From the NCBI GenBank assembly GCA_902523455.1, contig CABYZG010000004.1:1-64000 (forward strand): a DNA stretch of 64,000 nucleotides, in the 5' to 3' direction. Below, one piece after another: positions 52,735 to 61,908 of the stretch (positions are counted from its first letter, which is position 1; every line of letters begins with the position of its first letter). Source of the DNA: an uncultured Pelagibacteraceae bacterium. Lineage in GTDB: Bacteria; Pseudomonadota; Alphaproteobacteria; Pelagibacterales; AG-422-B15. The notes beneath the pieces are model-generated. The model had not been told where the DNA came from. It made no database searches and saw nothing but the letters and a program-made list of their open reading frames with translations. The position numbers were made by a program, and so were the translations under genes.

Positions 52735-53475
52735 TTAGTATTTAACCTCCATAAAATATAAACCCTCAGGAGGAGCAAGTGCTCCACATTTAGAGCGATC
52801 TTTTGAATTAAACGCTTTTTCAAAGTCGCCAAGTGACCAACTTTTTTCTCCAACTAACTTTAAACTACCAACAATTGATCTAACTTGATGATGCAGAAAT
52901 GATTTTGCAGTGAAACCAAAATAGATATTTTCTTCTGATTGGCTAATTTTTAGACTGTCTAAAGTTTTTATTGGACTATCAGATTGACAATGAGCTGAAC
53001 GGAACGTTGTAAAGTCATGCTGACCCTCAATCGAAGAAATGCATTCCTTCATCAAATCAACGTCAATGTCTTTATGTACTTGCCAAGCTCTTCCCTTCTC
53101 AATAGTGAGAGGTGACTTTCTGTTTACTATTCTATAAAGGTATTTTCTTTGAGTTGCATCAAATCTTGCATGAAAATCATTATCTGCTTTCTCTACTTCT
53201 AATATGGAAATTGGAAATGGCCTCAAGTGGTCGTTTAATGCGTTCTTAATTACATATGGTTCAAGTAATTTGTCTGTAACATCAAAATGAGCAACCTGCC
53301 CCATTGCGTGAACACCTGCATCTGTTCTACCAGCCCCAAAGATAGTAATGTTTTCCTCAAATATATTATTTATTGCTTTTTCAATACACCCTTGAACTGA
53401 TTGTCCATTTTCTTGTCTTTGCCATCCTACGAACGGAGTGCCATCATACTCAATTTTTATTTTGTACCTATTCAT
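52735..53475 (-). CDS. truA: tRNA pseudouridine(38-40) synthase
   Basis: A 246-residue TruA. The catalytic Asp52 is in GAGRTDAGVHAMGQVAHF; YDGTPFVGWQRQ and the C-terminal FLHHQVRSIVGSLKLVGE follow the family pattern. It modifies U38-40 in the anticodon arm. It overlaps fmt by 4 bp, completing a def-fmt-truA operon on the minus strand. Confidence 0.95.
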   Translation of the reverse strand: MNRYKIKIEYDGTPFVGWQRQENGQSVQGCIEKAINNIFEENITIFGAGRTDAGVHAMGQVAHFDVTDKLLEPYVIKNALNDHLRPFPISILEVEKADNDFHARFDATQRKYLYRIVNRKSPLTIEKGRAWQVHKDIDVDLMKECISSIEGQHDFTTFRSAHCQSDSPIKTLDSLKISQSEENIYFGFTAKSFLHHQVRSIVGSLKLVGEKSWSLGDFEKAFNSKDRSKCGALAPPEGLYFMEVKY

Positions 53476-54389
53476 TGAATATAGGAGCCAACTTCAATTT
53501 TATGTCCTAAGAGAAAATCATTGATTGTACAATCTTGTTTACCTTCAACTCTTAGAAGCAACGGTCTAATTGAATTAATGCCACAACCAATTAAAAATTC
53601 TTCATTCATAATCTTTCCGGCCTCGCCTTTCTCATGAATTACCTCAGCCTTCAGTATTTTAATTCTTTTATTATTTAGTGAAAACCAAGCACATGGACTA
53701 GGATTATATGCATTTATACGTCTATTTATTTTCTCGGCATTTTCAGTCCAGTCAATTAAAGCTTCTTGTTTTTGTATTTTCTTGGCATAACAAGCTTGCG
53801 TGTCATTTTGTTTAGTAAACTGGATAGAGCTATCTAATCTATTAATAAAGTTTATAAGCAATTTAGCTCCTTCATTTGCGAGTTCTTTTTCTAACTCACT
53901 GTAGTTTTGTTGTTCAATTTGTATTTCTTTTTGTAGCCCAATATCTCCAGTATCAAGGCCTTTATCCATTTTCATAATTGTAACGCCCGTAGTCTGATCA
54001 CCTTCAATCATTGCTCTCTGAATTGGTGCAGCTCCCCTCCACCGAGGGAGTAAAGACGCATGTACATTAAAACAACCAAGTTTAGGTAAGTTGATTACTT
54101 CTTCAGGTAATATCAGTCCATAAGCAACAACAATTATTATATCCAAATTCATTTCTCGTAGTTTTTTTAATTCCTCTGATGAACTAATCGAAGGAGGTGA
54201 GCTAATTTCAATATTTTCAGCTTCAGCAAATTCTGCCACTGGTGAAATTGATAATTTCATTCCTCGGTTAGCCTTTTTTGCGGGAGATGTATATACACCT
54301 ACCAAATGATTGTTTGAAGAAAAAATTTTTTTTAAAGATGGCACTGCGAATGGGGCTGTGCCCATGAATAGGATGCGATAATTTTTCAT
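53472..54389 (-). CDS. fmt: Methionyl-tRNA formyltransferase
   Basis: A 305-residue formyltransferase. MGTAPFAVPSLKKI at the start, the 10-formyl-THF site FNVHASLLPRWRGAAPIQRAMIEGD and MDKGLDTGDIG are diagnostic. It formylates initiator Met-tRNA. It follows def by 5 bp and overlaps truA by 4 bp, an arrangement standard for initiation-related genes. Confidence 0.95.
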   Translation of the reverse strand: MKNYRILFMGTAPFAVPSLKKIFSSNNHLVGVYTSPAKKANRGMKLSISPVAEFAEAENIEISSPPSISSSEELKKLREMNLDIIIVVAYGLILPEEVINLPKLGCFNVHASLLPRWRGAAPIQRAMIEGDQTTGVTIMKMDKGLDTGDIGLQKEIQIEQQNYSELEKELANEGAKLLINFINRLDSSIQFTKQNDTQACYAKKIQKQEALIDWTENAEKINRRINAYNPSPCAWFSLNNKRIKILKAEVIHEKGEAGKIMNEEFLIGCGINSIRPLLLRVEGKQDCTINDFLLGHKIEVGSYIQ

Positions 54390-54394
54390 TTTAT

Positions 54395-54931
54395 CTAAGC
54401 GACGATTCGTTCTTTTTTTGATTGTTTTTTTGTTTTGATGAGCTTCTTTACAATCATGTTGCGTTTCATATTTGATAAATGATCAATAAAAAGAATTCCC
54501 TCAAGATGATCCATTTCATGTTGGATGCAGGTCGCTAATAATCCTTTAGCGTTTAGAGTTGACTTTTTTCCATTATAATCAAGAAAATTTATTTCACATT
54601 CTTCTGGACGATCAATTTCTGCGTATTGATCTGGGACCGATAAACATCCCTCTTCATACGTTGAAAGATTTTTTGTTTTTACTGTAATTTCAGGGTTAAC
54701 AAAATAAAGAGGTTCTTTTATGCCCTCTTCATTTCTCCAGCTTATATCCATCACGATTACACGCAAAGGAACTCCAATTTGAACTGCTGCTAAACCTATT
54801 CCAGGTGCGTCATACATGGTATTCAACATGTCATCCATTAGATCCTGGATCTCTTTAGTTACTTCATCAACTGGTTTTGAAATCTGCTTTAAAAACGGAT
54901 CTGGAGCAGTTAAAATCTTTTTTACTGTCAT
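54395..54931 (-). CDS. def: Peptide deformylase
   Basis: A 178-residue zinc/iron hydrolase removing the formyl group from nascent proteins. All three motifs are present: GIGLAAVQIG (45-53), EEGCLSVP with metal ligand Cys96, and QHEMDHLEG with His138, Glu139, His142. First gene of def-fmt-truA. A 69-bp gap separates it from recR upstream on the same strand. Confidence 0.96.
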   Translation of the reverse strand: MTVKKILTAPDPFLKQISKPVDEVTKEIQDLMDDMLNTMYDAPGIGLAAVQIGVPLRVIVMDISWRNEEGIKEPLYFVNPEITVKTKNLSTYEEGCLSVPDQYAEIDRPEECEINFLDYNGKKSTLNAKGLLATCIQHEMDHLEGILFIDHLSNMKRNMIVKKLIKTKKQSKKERIVA

Positions 54932-55000
54932 AATCTTTAGATAGGCTAACTTAGATATAAGGTCAAGATTGAATAAAAAAATTGAGAAAATACAATAAAA

Positions 55001-55606
55001 CTAAATTTTTTGTCGTGCACTGAGAGCAGCGGCAATAGTTCCTTCATCCATGTAATCCAACTCTCCGCCAACAGGTACACCGTGACCTAAGCGACTTACT
55101 TCAACACTGTGTTTTGACAATGTATCTGCTACGTAATGAGCGGTTGTTTGACCATCAACTGTTGCACTCAAAGCCAATATGACTTCGTCAATTTTTTCAC
55201 CTTCAATTCGATCTATCAGTTTTTTTAAATTTAAATCATCTGGCCCAATGCTGTTTATGGCTGATAGGGTGCCACCCAGCACATGATACAGTCCATTAAA
55301 TACTTCAGATTTCTCAAGTGCCCATAGATCAGCGATATTTTCAACAACACAGATTTGATTTTTAGATCGACCTTCATCTGTACAGATCATGCATGGAGAA
55401 TTTACATCGATGTTTCCACAAATTTCACATGTAACAATATTTTCACTCGATGATAAAAGCGACTCAGCGAGTGGGACCATTAACTGTTCTTTATTCTTTA
55501 TTAAATGAAGTGCTGCTCTGCTCGCAGATTTGGGTCCAAAACCAGGCAGTTTACTAATTAAAAGTATTAACTTATCAATTTCTGGATTAGATATACGAGA
55601 TTTCAT
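55001..55606 (-). CDS. recR: Recombination protein RecR
   Basis: A 201-residue RecR. LPGFGPKSASRAALHLI is the helix-hairpin-helix region, CEICGNIDVNSPCMIC the four-cysteine zinc site, and CVVENIADLWALE begins the Toprim domain, which continues to ALSATVDGQTTAHYVAD and LGHGVPVGGELDYMDEGT. It acts in RecFOR repair. One bp after ybaB, in the dnaX-ybaB-recR order. Confidence 0.95.
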   Translation of the reverse strand: MKSRISNPEIDKLILLISKLPGFGPKSASRAALHLIKNKEQLMVPLAESLLSSSENIVTCEICGNIDVNSPCMICTDEGRSKNQICVVENIADLWALEKSEVFNGLYHVLGGTLSAINSIGPDDLNLKKLIDRIEGEKIDEVILALSATVDGQTTAHYVADTLSKHSVEVSRLGHGVPVGGELDYMDEGTIAAALSARQKI

Positions 55607-55607
55607 A

Positions 55608-55931
55608 CTAGAAAGGCAGTTTCATTCCTGGAGGAAGTTTTATACCACCGGTAAGAGAACTCATTTCATCCGCAATTTTTCTTTGAATTTTGTCTCGCGC
55701 ATCATTAAAAGCTGCAACTATCAAATCTTCTAAAATTTCTTTCTCATTTTTATCTATCGCTGTTTCGTCAATGTTTACAGAAGTTACATTATTTTTTCCA
55801 TTTATAGTTATTTTAACTATTCCTCCACCTGAGATACCCTCGGCTTCCAGTGTTTCTACCTTTTCCTGAGCCTCAGCCATTTTTTTTTGCAAGTCTTGGG
55901 CCTGCTTAATCATATTGTTAAAATTATTCAT
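55608..55931 (-). CDS. ybaB: YbaB/EbfC nucleoid-associated protein
   Basis: A 107-residue DNA-binding protein. MIKQAQDLQKKMAEAQEKVETLEAEG is the coiled-coil-like start and SLTGGIKLPPGMKLPF the end; both are typical of YbaB/EbfC. It binds DNA and coats the nucleoid. It sits between dnaX and recR, as in many bacteria, 2 bp after dnaX. Confidence 0.93.
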   Translation of the reverse strand: MNNFNNMIKQAQDLQKKMAEAQEKVETLEAEGISGGGIVKITINGKNNVTSVNIDETAIDKNEKEILEDLIVAAFNDARDKIQRKIADEMSSLTGGIKLPPGMKLPF

Positions 55932-55933
55932 AT

Positions 55934-57208
55934 TTATTTCTCTTCAATTTGTTCGACTTCAGTCCCAGGAAAGAAATCAATAATTTCTTTTACTTTTGGA
56001 TCCATTTCTGAAGATGTTTCTCCTGATTTATCCTGTATTTTATTATCATTTTTTTCAACCATATTATTTAGTTCACTTATTAATTCATTAGGTTTTGGTA
56101 TATCATTTAAATAAATGATCCTAATGATCAACATTTCAAGCGAAGTTATGGGAGAAAATGAGTCTGTAACTTCATGCAATCCCTTATTAAGCATTTGCCA
56201 GATCATTGAGAGAGTGGATACATCAAGATTACCTGCTACCTCTTGCACTGCATTATATTCACTGTCAGTAAGTGAGCTTTTAACTCCCTCAGCTGCATCA
56301 ATATTAATCATAGTCAAACTATGAACAGTTTCTATCAGATCTTTTACAATCATTGATGGATCAGCTCCGTTGTCATAAAGTTCATTTATTTTTTCAAGTG
56401 ACTGTTGAGTTTGACCGGCAGTAATGAATTTGATTAGTTCTAAAATTTTGGTTGGATCGTTTAAACCGATCATCTCTTTTACTTGCTCTTCAGAAATATG
56501 TTTACCTGAAAATGCAATAGATTGATCGAGTATAGACAGGCCATCTCTTACAGATCCATCTGCAGCTCTTGCTACAATTTTCAATGCACCTTCCTCAAAC
56601 TCAACAGTTTCCTTTTCACATATGGATTTTAAAAAAATAACTAAATCATCAGGTTCAACTCTTTTTAAATCATATCTTTGACATCTTGATAGTATGGTTG
56701 TAGGTATTTTTCTTACCTCAGTAGTCGCAAAAATAAATTTCACATGAGGTGGCGGCTCTTCCAATGTTTTAAGTAATCCATTAAAGGCTGCGGTCGATAA
56801 CATATGAACTTCATCTATAATATATACTTTATACTTTGATGATACGGGCGAGTATTGAACGCCTTCAATCAGCTCTCTTATATCAGCTATTCCAGTGCGC
56901 GATGCTGCATCCATTTCATAAACATCAACACTTCTTGACTCTGTTATCGCTTTACAATTGTCACAAACCCCACATGGCTCGTTGTTATCTTGCTCCGTTA
57001 TGTTCAAACAATTTAGTGATTTTGCGATAATTCTAGCTGTCGTTGTTTTCCCCACACCTCTAACCCCTGTGAGTAAATAAGCGTTGGCAATTCTATTCAT
57101 CTCAATTGCATTTTGTATTGTCTTAGACATGAGATCTTGACCAATAAGTTCACTAAACTTTAGTGGTCTATATTTTAATGGAATAGGTATGTTGGTTGTT
57201 TCGGACAT
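55934..57208 (-). CDS. dnaX: DNA polymerase III subunit gamma/tau, short form
   Basis: A 424-residue DnaX from ATG 57208 (a GTG at 57217 is also possible). KYRPLKFSELIGQD, Walker A GVRGVGKTT, zinc-site CGVCDNCKA, DEVHMLSTAAFNGLLKTLEEPPPHVKFIFATTE and SRCQRYDLKR are all clear. It is much shorter than tau proteins of about 600 aa, lacking a long C-terminal domain, although the closing FFPGTEVEQIEE resembles the ends of longer family members. Loads the clamp at replication forks. Downstream of the SRP RNA gene. Confidence 0.94.
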   Translation of the reverse strand: MSETTNIPIPLKYRPLKFSELIGQDLMSKTIQNAIEMNRIANAYLLTGVRGVGKTTTARIIAKSLNCLNITEQDNNEPCGVCDNCKAITESRSVDVYEMDAASRTGIADIRELIEGVQYSPVSSKYKVYIIDEVHMLSTAAFNGLLKTLEEPPPHVKFIFATTEVRKIPTTILSRCQRYDLKRVEPDDLVIFLKSICEKETVEFEEGALKIVARAADGSVRDGLSILDQSIAFSGKHISEEQVKEMIGLNDPTKILELIKFITAGQTQQSLEKINELYDNGADPSMIVKDLIETVHSLTMINIDAAEGVKSSLTDSEYNAVQEVAGNLDVSTLSMIWQMLNKGLHEVTDSFSPITSLEMLIIRIIYLNDIPKPNELISELNNMVEKNDNKIQDKSGETSSEMDPKVKEIIDFFPGTEVEQIEEK

Positions 57209-57228
57209 AAAAATCACTAATCTTTAGT

Positions 57229-57318
57229 GGGAGATCAACGTAACCCAAATATCTTCGTTACGGCTGCTTCTTTTCAGACCTGACCGGATTGGCGAATAAC
57301 TTGTCTACTCAATCTCCC
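57229..57318 (-). ncRNA. ffs: Signal recognition particle RNA (4.5S-like)
   Basis: A 90-nt RNA on the minus strand. The ends GGGAGAT and ATCTCCC pair. The centre GGTCAGGTCTGAAAAGAAGC followed by AGCC is the SRP domain IV with its asymmetric and symmetric loops, here with a GAAA tetraloop instead of the common GGAA. A TACAAT -10-like box lies at 57324-57329. It lies just upstream of dnaX, its usual alphaproteobacterial place. It binds Ffh in protein targeting. Confidence 0.93.
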
Positions 57319-57370
57319 AAAATATTGTATCATAACGAAAATAAAATGTTGTTTAATAAATAATAAATTA

Positions 57371-58294
57371 ATGAACAAAATAATATTTGCAAATAATCCT
57401 CTCGATAGAATGTCAGGTTTTAGAAGCGATAAAGACTGGCAAAAAGCAAATTTATTGGACAATGAAACACGTTTTGTTGTTTTTCACTCAGGGAAACCAT
57501 TGATACACGTGAGCAGTGAACCTGGCTCAAATTCAACAATTTTTTTAGCCACATATGATCAAATAAAAAATTTTATTGAAGATGCTTATTTGCTTTTCCT
57601 AGGCAAGTTAAAAAATAAAAGCTACTACGCCATAGATTTATCAAAAAGTAACAAAGACTTCGACAAAACTGCATTTCCTAACTGTAAATTTATTGATTTA
57701 AGATCGATAGCGCAGAGTATTTCCCCAGAAGACACAGGTATTCTTGCCCAGGCTAAGTCCATGGTCGAATGGAATTCATCCAATATTTTTTGTACCAGAT
57801 GTGAAAGTTCCCGACTTGAAACTGTTGATGCAGGTTGCAAAAAAATTTGCAAAAATTGTAACGTAGAATTATTTCCTCGTGTTGACCCAGTCGTAATCAT
57901 GCTTCCTATTTTTAAAGACAAATGTTTACTCGGTCGCCAAAAAATATTTCCACCCAGAATGTTCTCAGCACTGGCAGGTTTTTTAGAACCGGGTGAAACC
58001 ATCGAAGATGCAGTTATTAGAGAAGTTAAAGAAGAAGTGGGATTAAATGTTACAAGTGTTGAGTATAAATTTACCCAACCATGGCCATTTCCCTCTCAAT
58101 TAATGATCGCATGTTTCTGTCAAACAGATGGTGATACAACTGATTTAGATCAGGATGAAATTGAAGATGCAGTATGGTTATCTCGAGAAGACTTAAATCG
58201 TATATTCGTTGGTAAAAGCCCTGACAGGATATGGATACCTCCTGCAATGGCTGTAGCTCACCAATTAATTGTTGCTTGGATGCACAATAAGTAA
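57371..58294 (+). CDS. nudC: NAD+ diphosphatase / RNA decapping hydrolase NudC
   Basis: A 307-residue Nudix protein with a zinc ribbon (CTRCESSRLETVDAGCKKIC then CKNC, about 138-166) and the Nudix box GFLEPGETIEDAVIREVKEE plus VGL. The PWPFPSQLMIACF motif after it is the NADH-specific NudC signature. It cleaves NAD(H) and NAD-capped RNA. Convergent with pheA, 1-bp gap. Confidence 0.93.
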   Translation: MNKIIFANNPLDRMSGFRSDKDWQKANLLDNETRFVVFHSGKPLIHVSSEPGSNSTIFLATYDQIKNFIEDAYLLFLGKLKNKSYYAIDLSKSNKDFDKTAFPNCKFIDLRSIAQSISPEDTGILAQAKSMVEWNSSNIFCTRCESSRLETVDAGCKKICKNCNVELFPRVDPVVIMLPIFKDKCLLGRQKIFPPRMFSALAGFLEPGETIEDAVIREVKEEVGLNVTSVEYKFTQPWPFPSQLMIACFCQTDGDTTDLDQDEIEDAVWLSREDLNRIFVGKSPDRIWIPPAMAVAHQLIVAWMHNK

Positions 58295-58295
58295 A

Positions 58296-59129
58296 CTAAT
58301 TGTTTCTATATGAATGTTTTGGATAAACACCTAAGACTTTCAGTTTTTCAGTATAAAAGGATAGTTCTTCTAAAGCTCCTTTTACCGATTGATCTTCAAC
58401 GTGGCCATCTAGATCAATATAGAATTGAGCTTTATTAAAATCACCATCAACAATAAAACTCTCTAATTTAGTTAGATTAACCCCATTAGTTGCAAAACCT
58501 CCGAGTGCCTTATAAAGAGCTGAAGGAACACTCTTTACTTCAAATATGCAACTTGTCAGGTATGACAAGTTTTCGTTTCTTTCTTGTTGAAGTTCTTTTG
58601 ACATTATTAAAAATCGAGTTGTATTGTTTTTCATGTCTTGAATATTTGTATCTACTATATCTAATCCATAAGTATCAGCTGCAAGTGTTGAGGCAATCGC
58701 TGAATCTTCCATTGTTCCTTGCTCACTAATAAATTTGGCAGAACCTGCGGTGTCCGCCATTATGATGACATCTAAATTATATTTTTTTATCGCAGCATGA
58801 CATTGTCCAATAGCCATAGAATGACTACGTACATTTTTAATTGTATCTAAGGAAGCACCTGGTTTTACCATTAACTGATGATTGATCTCTTGAAAGTGTT
58901 CTGAATATATTTTTAAATCGTATCCACCAAGTAAGTAGTGAATATCCGCTACCCTGCCCGCGACCGAGTTTTCAATTGGTATCATGGCTAAATGACACTC
59001 TGATGCATTAACTTGCTCCATGGCAGACTCAAATGTTCTGCACGCAACAGGATTGTGATCAGACGCAGCTTCAATGCACGCAAGATGTGAATAAGCTCCG
59101 AGTTCACCCTGGAAAGCTATTTTTTTCAT
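58296..59129 (-). CDS. pheA: Prephenate dehydratase
   Basis: A 277-residue monofunctional prephenate dehydratase. FQGELGAYSHLA at the start, PIENSVAGRVADIHYLL and the catalytic TRF motif in NNTTRFLIMS are present. A C-terminal ACT domain (ALYKALGGFATNGVNLTKLESF) would bind phenylalanine for feedback control. It makes phenylpyruvate. Its start overlaps kdsB by 4 bp. Confidence 0.93.
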   Translation of the reverse strand: MKKIAFQGELGAYSHLACIEAASDHNPVACRTFESAMEQVNASECHLAMIPIENSVAGRVADIHYLLGGYDLKIYSEHFQEINHQLMVKPGASLDTIKNVRSHSMAIGQCHAAIKKYNLDVIIMADTAGSAKFISEQGTMEDSAIASTLAADTYGLDIVDTNIQDMKNNTTRFLIMSKELQQERNENLSYLTSCIFEVKSVPSALYKALGGFATNGVNLTKLESFIVDGDFNKAQFYIDLDGHVEDQSVKGALEELSFYTEKLKVLGVYPKHSYRNN

Positions 59130-59875
59130 TTGCTTAATATCTTTCTAATTTCTTCTAAGTCATCCGGAGTATCAACTCCGAGAGGTAAAAAGTCAATTAA
59201 ACCAATTTTTATTTTCATATTATTATCAAGTGCTCTTAATTGCTCTAATTTTTCATTTTTTTCTCGATCAGTTTGAGACAAAGTGACAAATTTTTCTAGA
59301 GCATCTCTCTCAAAAGAGTAAATACCTATGTGATGAAAAAGGTTCTTAGAATCATAATCTCCTTGTTTTCTTATAAAATTCTCTGCATAAGATTCAGTTT
59401 CACTACCAGATAAATTACAGACTGCTTTTACAAATTGCTCCTTCTTTAAATCTTCCTCTCTTTCAAACTGGGTGACCAGTGTGCCTATTTCATTTTCTTC
59501 TGATGATAATAAATTTAAAACTTTCTCTAAAGCCATCGAGTTAATTGTAGGCAAGTCGCCTTGTAAATTAATGATGTAATGAATCATTTTACCTGGATCA
59601 ATTACTTGAAGCGCTTCATGCATGCGATCAGTACCTGTCTGATGATTTTCAGAAGTCATACATACATCACCCCCAAGACTTTCAATACACTTGGCGATTT
59701 CATCACTGTCTGTAGCAACCACTACTCGACCCAAATCAGAAGCAATGGCTGACTCCCAAACATGTTGGATCATTGGTTTGCCAGCAATGTCGAGCAAAGG
59801 CTTGTTTGGTAGCCTGCTCGCTTGTAATCTGACCGGGATGATTATCGCTGTGTTTTCTTGGCTTATCATAAACAA
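59126..59875 (-). CDS. kdsB: CMP-KDO synthetase
   Basis: A 249-residue 3-deoxy-manno-octulosonate cytidylyltransferase. IIPVRLQASRLPNKPLLDIAGKPMIQHVWE binds CTP, VVVATDSDEI follows, NLQGDLPTI and the HIGIYSFERDALEKF segment fit KdsB. The first ATG may be 59875 or 59869. It activates KDO for lipopolysaccharide core, so the host has a Gram-negative outer membrane. Overlaps pheA by 4 bp. Confidence 0.94.
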   Translation of the reverse strand: MFMISQENTAIIIPVRLQASRLPNKPLLDIAGKPMIQHVWESAIASDLGRVVVATDSDEIAKCIESLGGDVCMTSENHQTGTDRMHEALQVIDPGKMIHYIINLQGDLPTINSMALEKVLNLLSSEENEIGTLVTQFEREEDLKKEQFVKAVCNLSGSETESYAENFIRKQGDYDSKNLFHHIGIYSFERDALEKFVTLSQTDREKNEKLEQLRALDNNMKIKIGLIDFLPLGVDTPDDLEEIRKILSK

Positions 59876-59876
59876 A

Positions 59877-59899
59877 TTATGCGACTAGAAGACGCATAA
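59877..59899. repeat. Inverted repeat between kdsB and the cytochrome gene
   Basis: TTATGCG (59877-59883), 9-nt spacer, CGCATAA (59893-59899). It lies immediately upstream of kdsB and 58 bp upstream of the divergent cytochrome gene start. It may be an operator; no regulator is evident. Confidence 0.35.
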
Positions 59900-59957
59900 A
59901 AACTTGATTAAATTCGGTTATTGTTTAAATAATTATCTGATTACGTCAAGAGACATC

Positions 59958-60512
59958 ATGGATTCATTCGAAATTAATAAAATTGTAGCCTGTGTATTAG
60001 TTGTGGCCCTTGTATTTATCGGTTTAGCAAACTTCAGTGAGATTTTATATCATGTTGAAAAACCTGAGGTAGCAGCCTATCAAGTTGAGGGCGCTGAAGA
60101 TATGGTGGTGTCTGCATCAGCAGCAATGGCAGACGACACTGCTACTGCGGAACCCGAAATACCAATTCAGACTCTGCTTGCATCAGCAGATATAGAAAAA
60201 GGTGCAAAGGTCTTTAAGAAATGTTCACAGTGTCATGTTGTAGAAAAAGGTGGAGCAAATAAAATTGGGCCAGCGCTCTGGGATATAGTAAATAAAGATA
60301 TTGGTTCAAAAGAGGATTATAAATACTCAAATGCAATGGCGGCATACGGAGGCAACTGGACATACGAGCAACTTAACGGATATCTTTTGAATCCAAAAAA
60401 ATATATTGAAGGTACAAAAATGTCTTTTGTGGGTCTAAAAAAAGAAAAAGATAGAGCAAACGTCATACTTTATCTTAGAAGCTTCAGCGATAATCCTGCA
60501 CCAATTGAATAA
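59958..60512 (+). CDS. Membrane-anchored cytochrome c, CycM type
   Basis: A 184-residue cytochrome from ATG 59958. An uncleaved N-terminal anchor (residues 8-26) is followed by an acidic, alanine-rich linker (about 35-75), then a class I c-type domain with haem motif Cys89-S-Q-Cys92-His93 and the axial Met155 in GTKMSF. It resembles CycM/c552, which carries electrons from the bc1 complex to cytochrome oxidase. An earlier TTG start at 59904 is not supported. Confidence 0.92.
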   Translation: MDSFEINKIVACVLVVALVFIGLANFSEILYHVEKPEVAAYQVEGAEDMVVSASAAMADDTATAEPEIPIQTLLASADIEKGAKVFKKCSQCHVVEKGGANKIGPALWDIVNKDIGSKEDYKYSNAMAAYGGNWTYEQLNGYLLNPKKYIEGTKMSFVGLKKEKDRANVILYLRSFSDNPAPIE

Positions 60513-60575
60513 GTCCGAATAATCTGCAATATATTGATTGACGTCAGTCGGCACTATTACCTATTCTAATATTTA

Positions 60576-61907
60576 ATGACGAGAGAAAATGTAGGATTAT
60601 CAATTTATTTTGATAACAGAATGCTGCGCATCTTGCTGCTTGGAGCAATTAGTGGTTTTCCTTGGGTGATAATTGGAAGTGCTCTTTCACTTTGGCTTAA
60701 AGATTATGAATTATCAAGAAGTACAATTGGATGGGCGGGTCTTATTTTTAGTGTATATGCAATTAACTTTATTTGGGCTCCAATTATTGACCGTGTAAAA
60801 ATTCCTTTCTTGACACAAAAAATTGGCCACAGGAAATCGTGGATCATTTCTTTACAGGCAACAATACTGGTATGTCTATTTATTTGGACAACTCTCAATC
60901 CTGTTACTAATTTAGAATTAATTATTTTACTTGGATTATTGATAGCTATTTCCTCGGCATCTCAAGATATAACAATTGATGCTTTAAGAATTGAGCAAAT
61001 AGGTGAGAATGAAAAAGCATCAATGGCAGCTGGCGCATCAATAGCTGTGGTTGGTTGGTGGACGGGTTATAAAATAGGTGGAATGCTCACACTTTTTGTT
61101 GCTGATTATTTTGAACAGCAAGGCTTAGCTAATTATTGGCAATTAACTTTTCTGTTCATTTGCTTAATCATTTTTCTTTTTAATATTGGACTTTTATTTA
61201 TTCCAGAAGACCTATCGAATAAAAGGCAAATTGCTCAAAAAAGTGATCAAGATCGTTTAAAGTTAAATAAATTTTCAGCCTGGTTTGTAAGTACTATCGT
61301 AAGTCCACTAATTAGTTTCTTCAAAAAAAATGGGTTAACCATCAGTCTGTTGATTATCGGGTTCATATTTTTATTTAAAATTGGCGAAGCATTTTTGGGA
61401 CGTATGTCCATAATATTTTACGACGAAATGGGATTTTCAAAATCTGATATTGCAATTTACTCAAAAGGACTTGGATGGATAACAACAATTGTATTTACAT
61501 TATTGGGTGGTTGGTTTTCTATAAAATCAGGTGTTGTTAGAGCGCTATTCATTTCAGGAATTGCAATGGCGATTACAAACATAATGTTTAGTGTAATGGC
61601 ATGGTCTGAGAAATCAGTTTTACTCTTTGCTGCCGCAGTATTACTTGATGATTTGGCTGCAGCTTTTGCAACTGTGGCTTTTGTTACCTTTATTTCGCTA
61701 CTTGTTGACCGAACGTATACCGCAACTCAATATGCCCTTTTGGCATCGCTTGGAACAGCTGGAAGAACACTAATGGCATCATCTTCAGGATCATTAGTCG
61801 ACTGGTTGCAGGGAGATTGGGGTATTTTCTTTATAATTACCGCTGTCATGGTAATTCCTTCATTGATTTTGCTTTGGTTTATTAGAGATAAATTTTCATT
61901 CAATTAA
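60576..61907 (+). CDS. AmpG-like MFS permease
   Basis: A 443-residue, 12-helix major facilitator similar to AmpG. GAISGFPWVIIGSALSLWLKDYELSRSTIGWAGL and NFIWAPIIDRVKIPF are characteristic, as is ISSASQDITIDALRIEQI. AmpG imports muropeptides (GlcNAc-anhydroMurNAc peptides) for wall recycling. Other members carry other substrates, so the exact one is unproved. The next gene is a convergent NlpC/P60 hydrolase, which fits a cell-wall theme. Confidence 0.87.
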   Translation: MTRENVGLSIYFDNRMLRILLLGAISGFPWVIIGSALSLWLKDYELSRSTIGWAGLIFSVYAINFIWAPIIDRVKIPFLTQKIGHRKSWIISLQATILVCLFIWTTLNPVTNLELIILLGLLIAISSASQDITIDALRIEQIGENEKASMAAGASIAVVGWWTGYKIGGMLTLFVADYFEQQGLANYWQLTFLFICLIIFLFNIGLLFIPEDLSNKRQIAQKSDQDRLKLNKFSAWFVSTIVSPLISFFKKNGLTISLLIIGFIFLFKIGEAFLGRMSIIFYDEMGFSKSDIAIYSKGLGWITTIVFTLLGGWFSIKSGVVRALFISGIAMAITNIMFSVMAWSEKSVLLFAAAVLLDDLAAAFATVAFVTFISLLVDRTYTATQYALLASLGTAGRTLMASSSGSLVDWLQGDWGIFFIITAVMVIPSLILLWFIRDKFSFN

Positions 61908-61908
61908 T

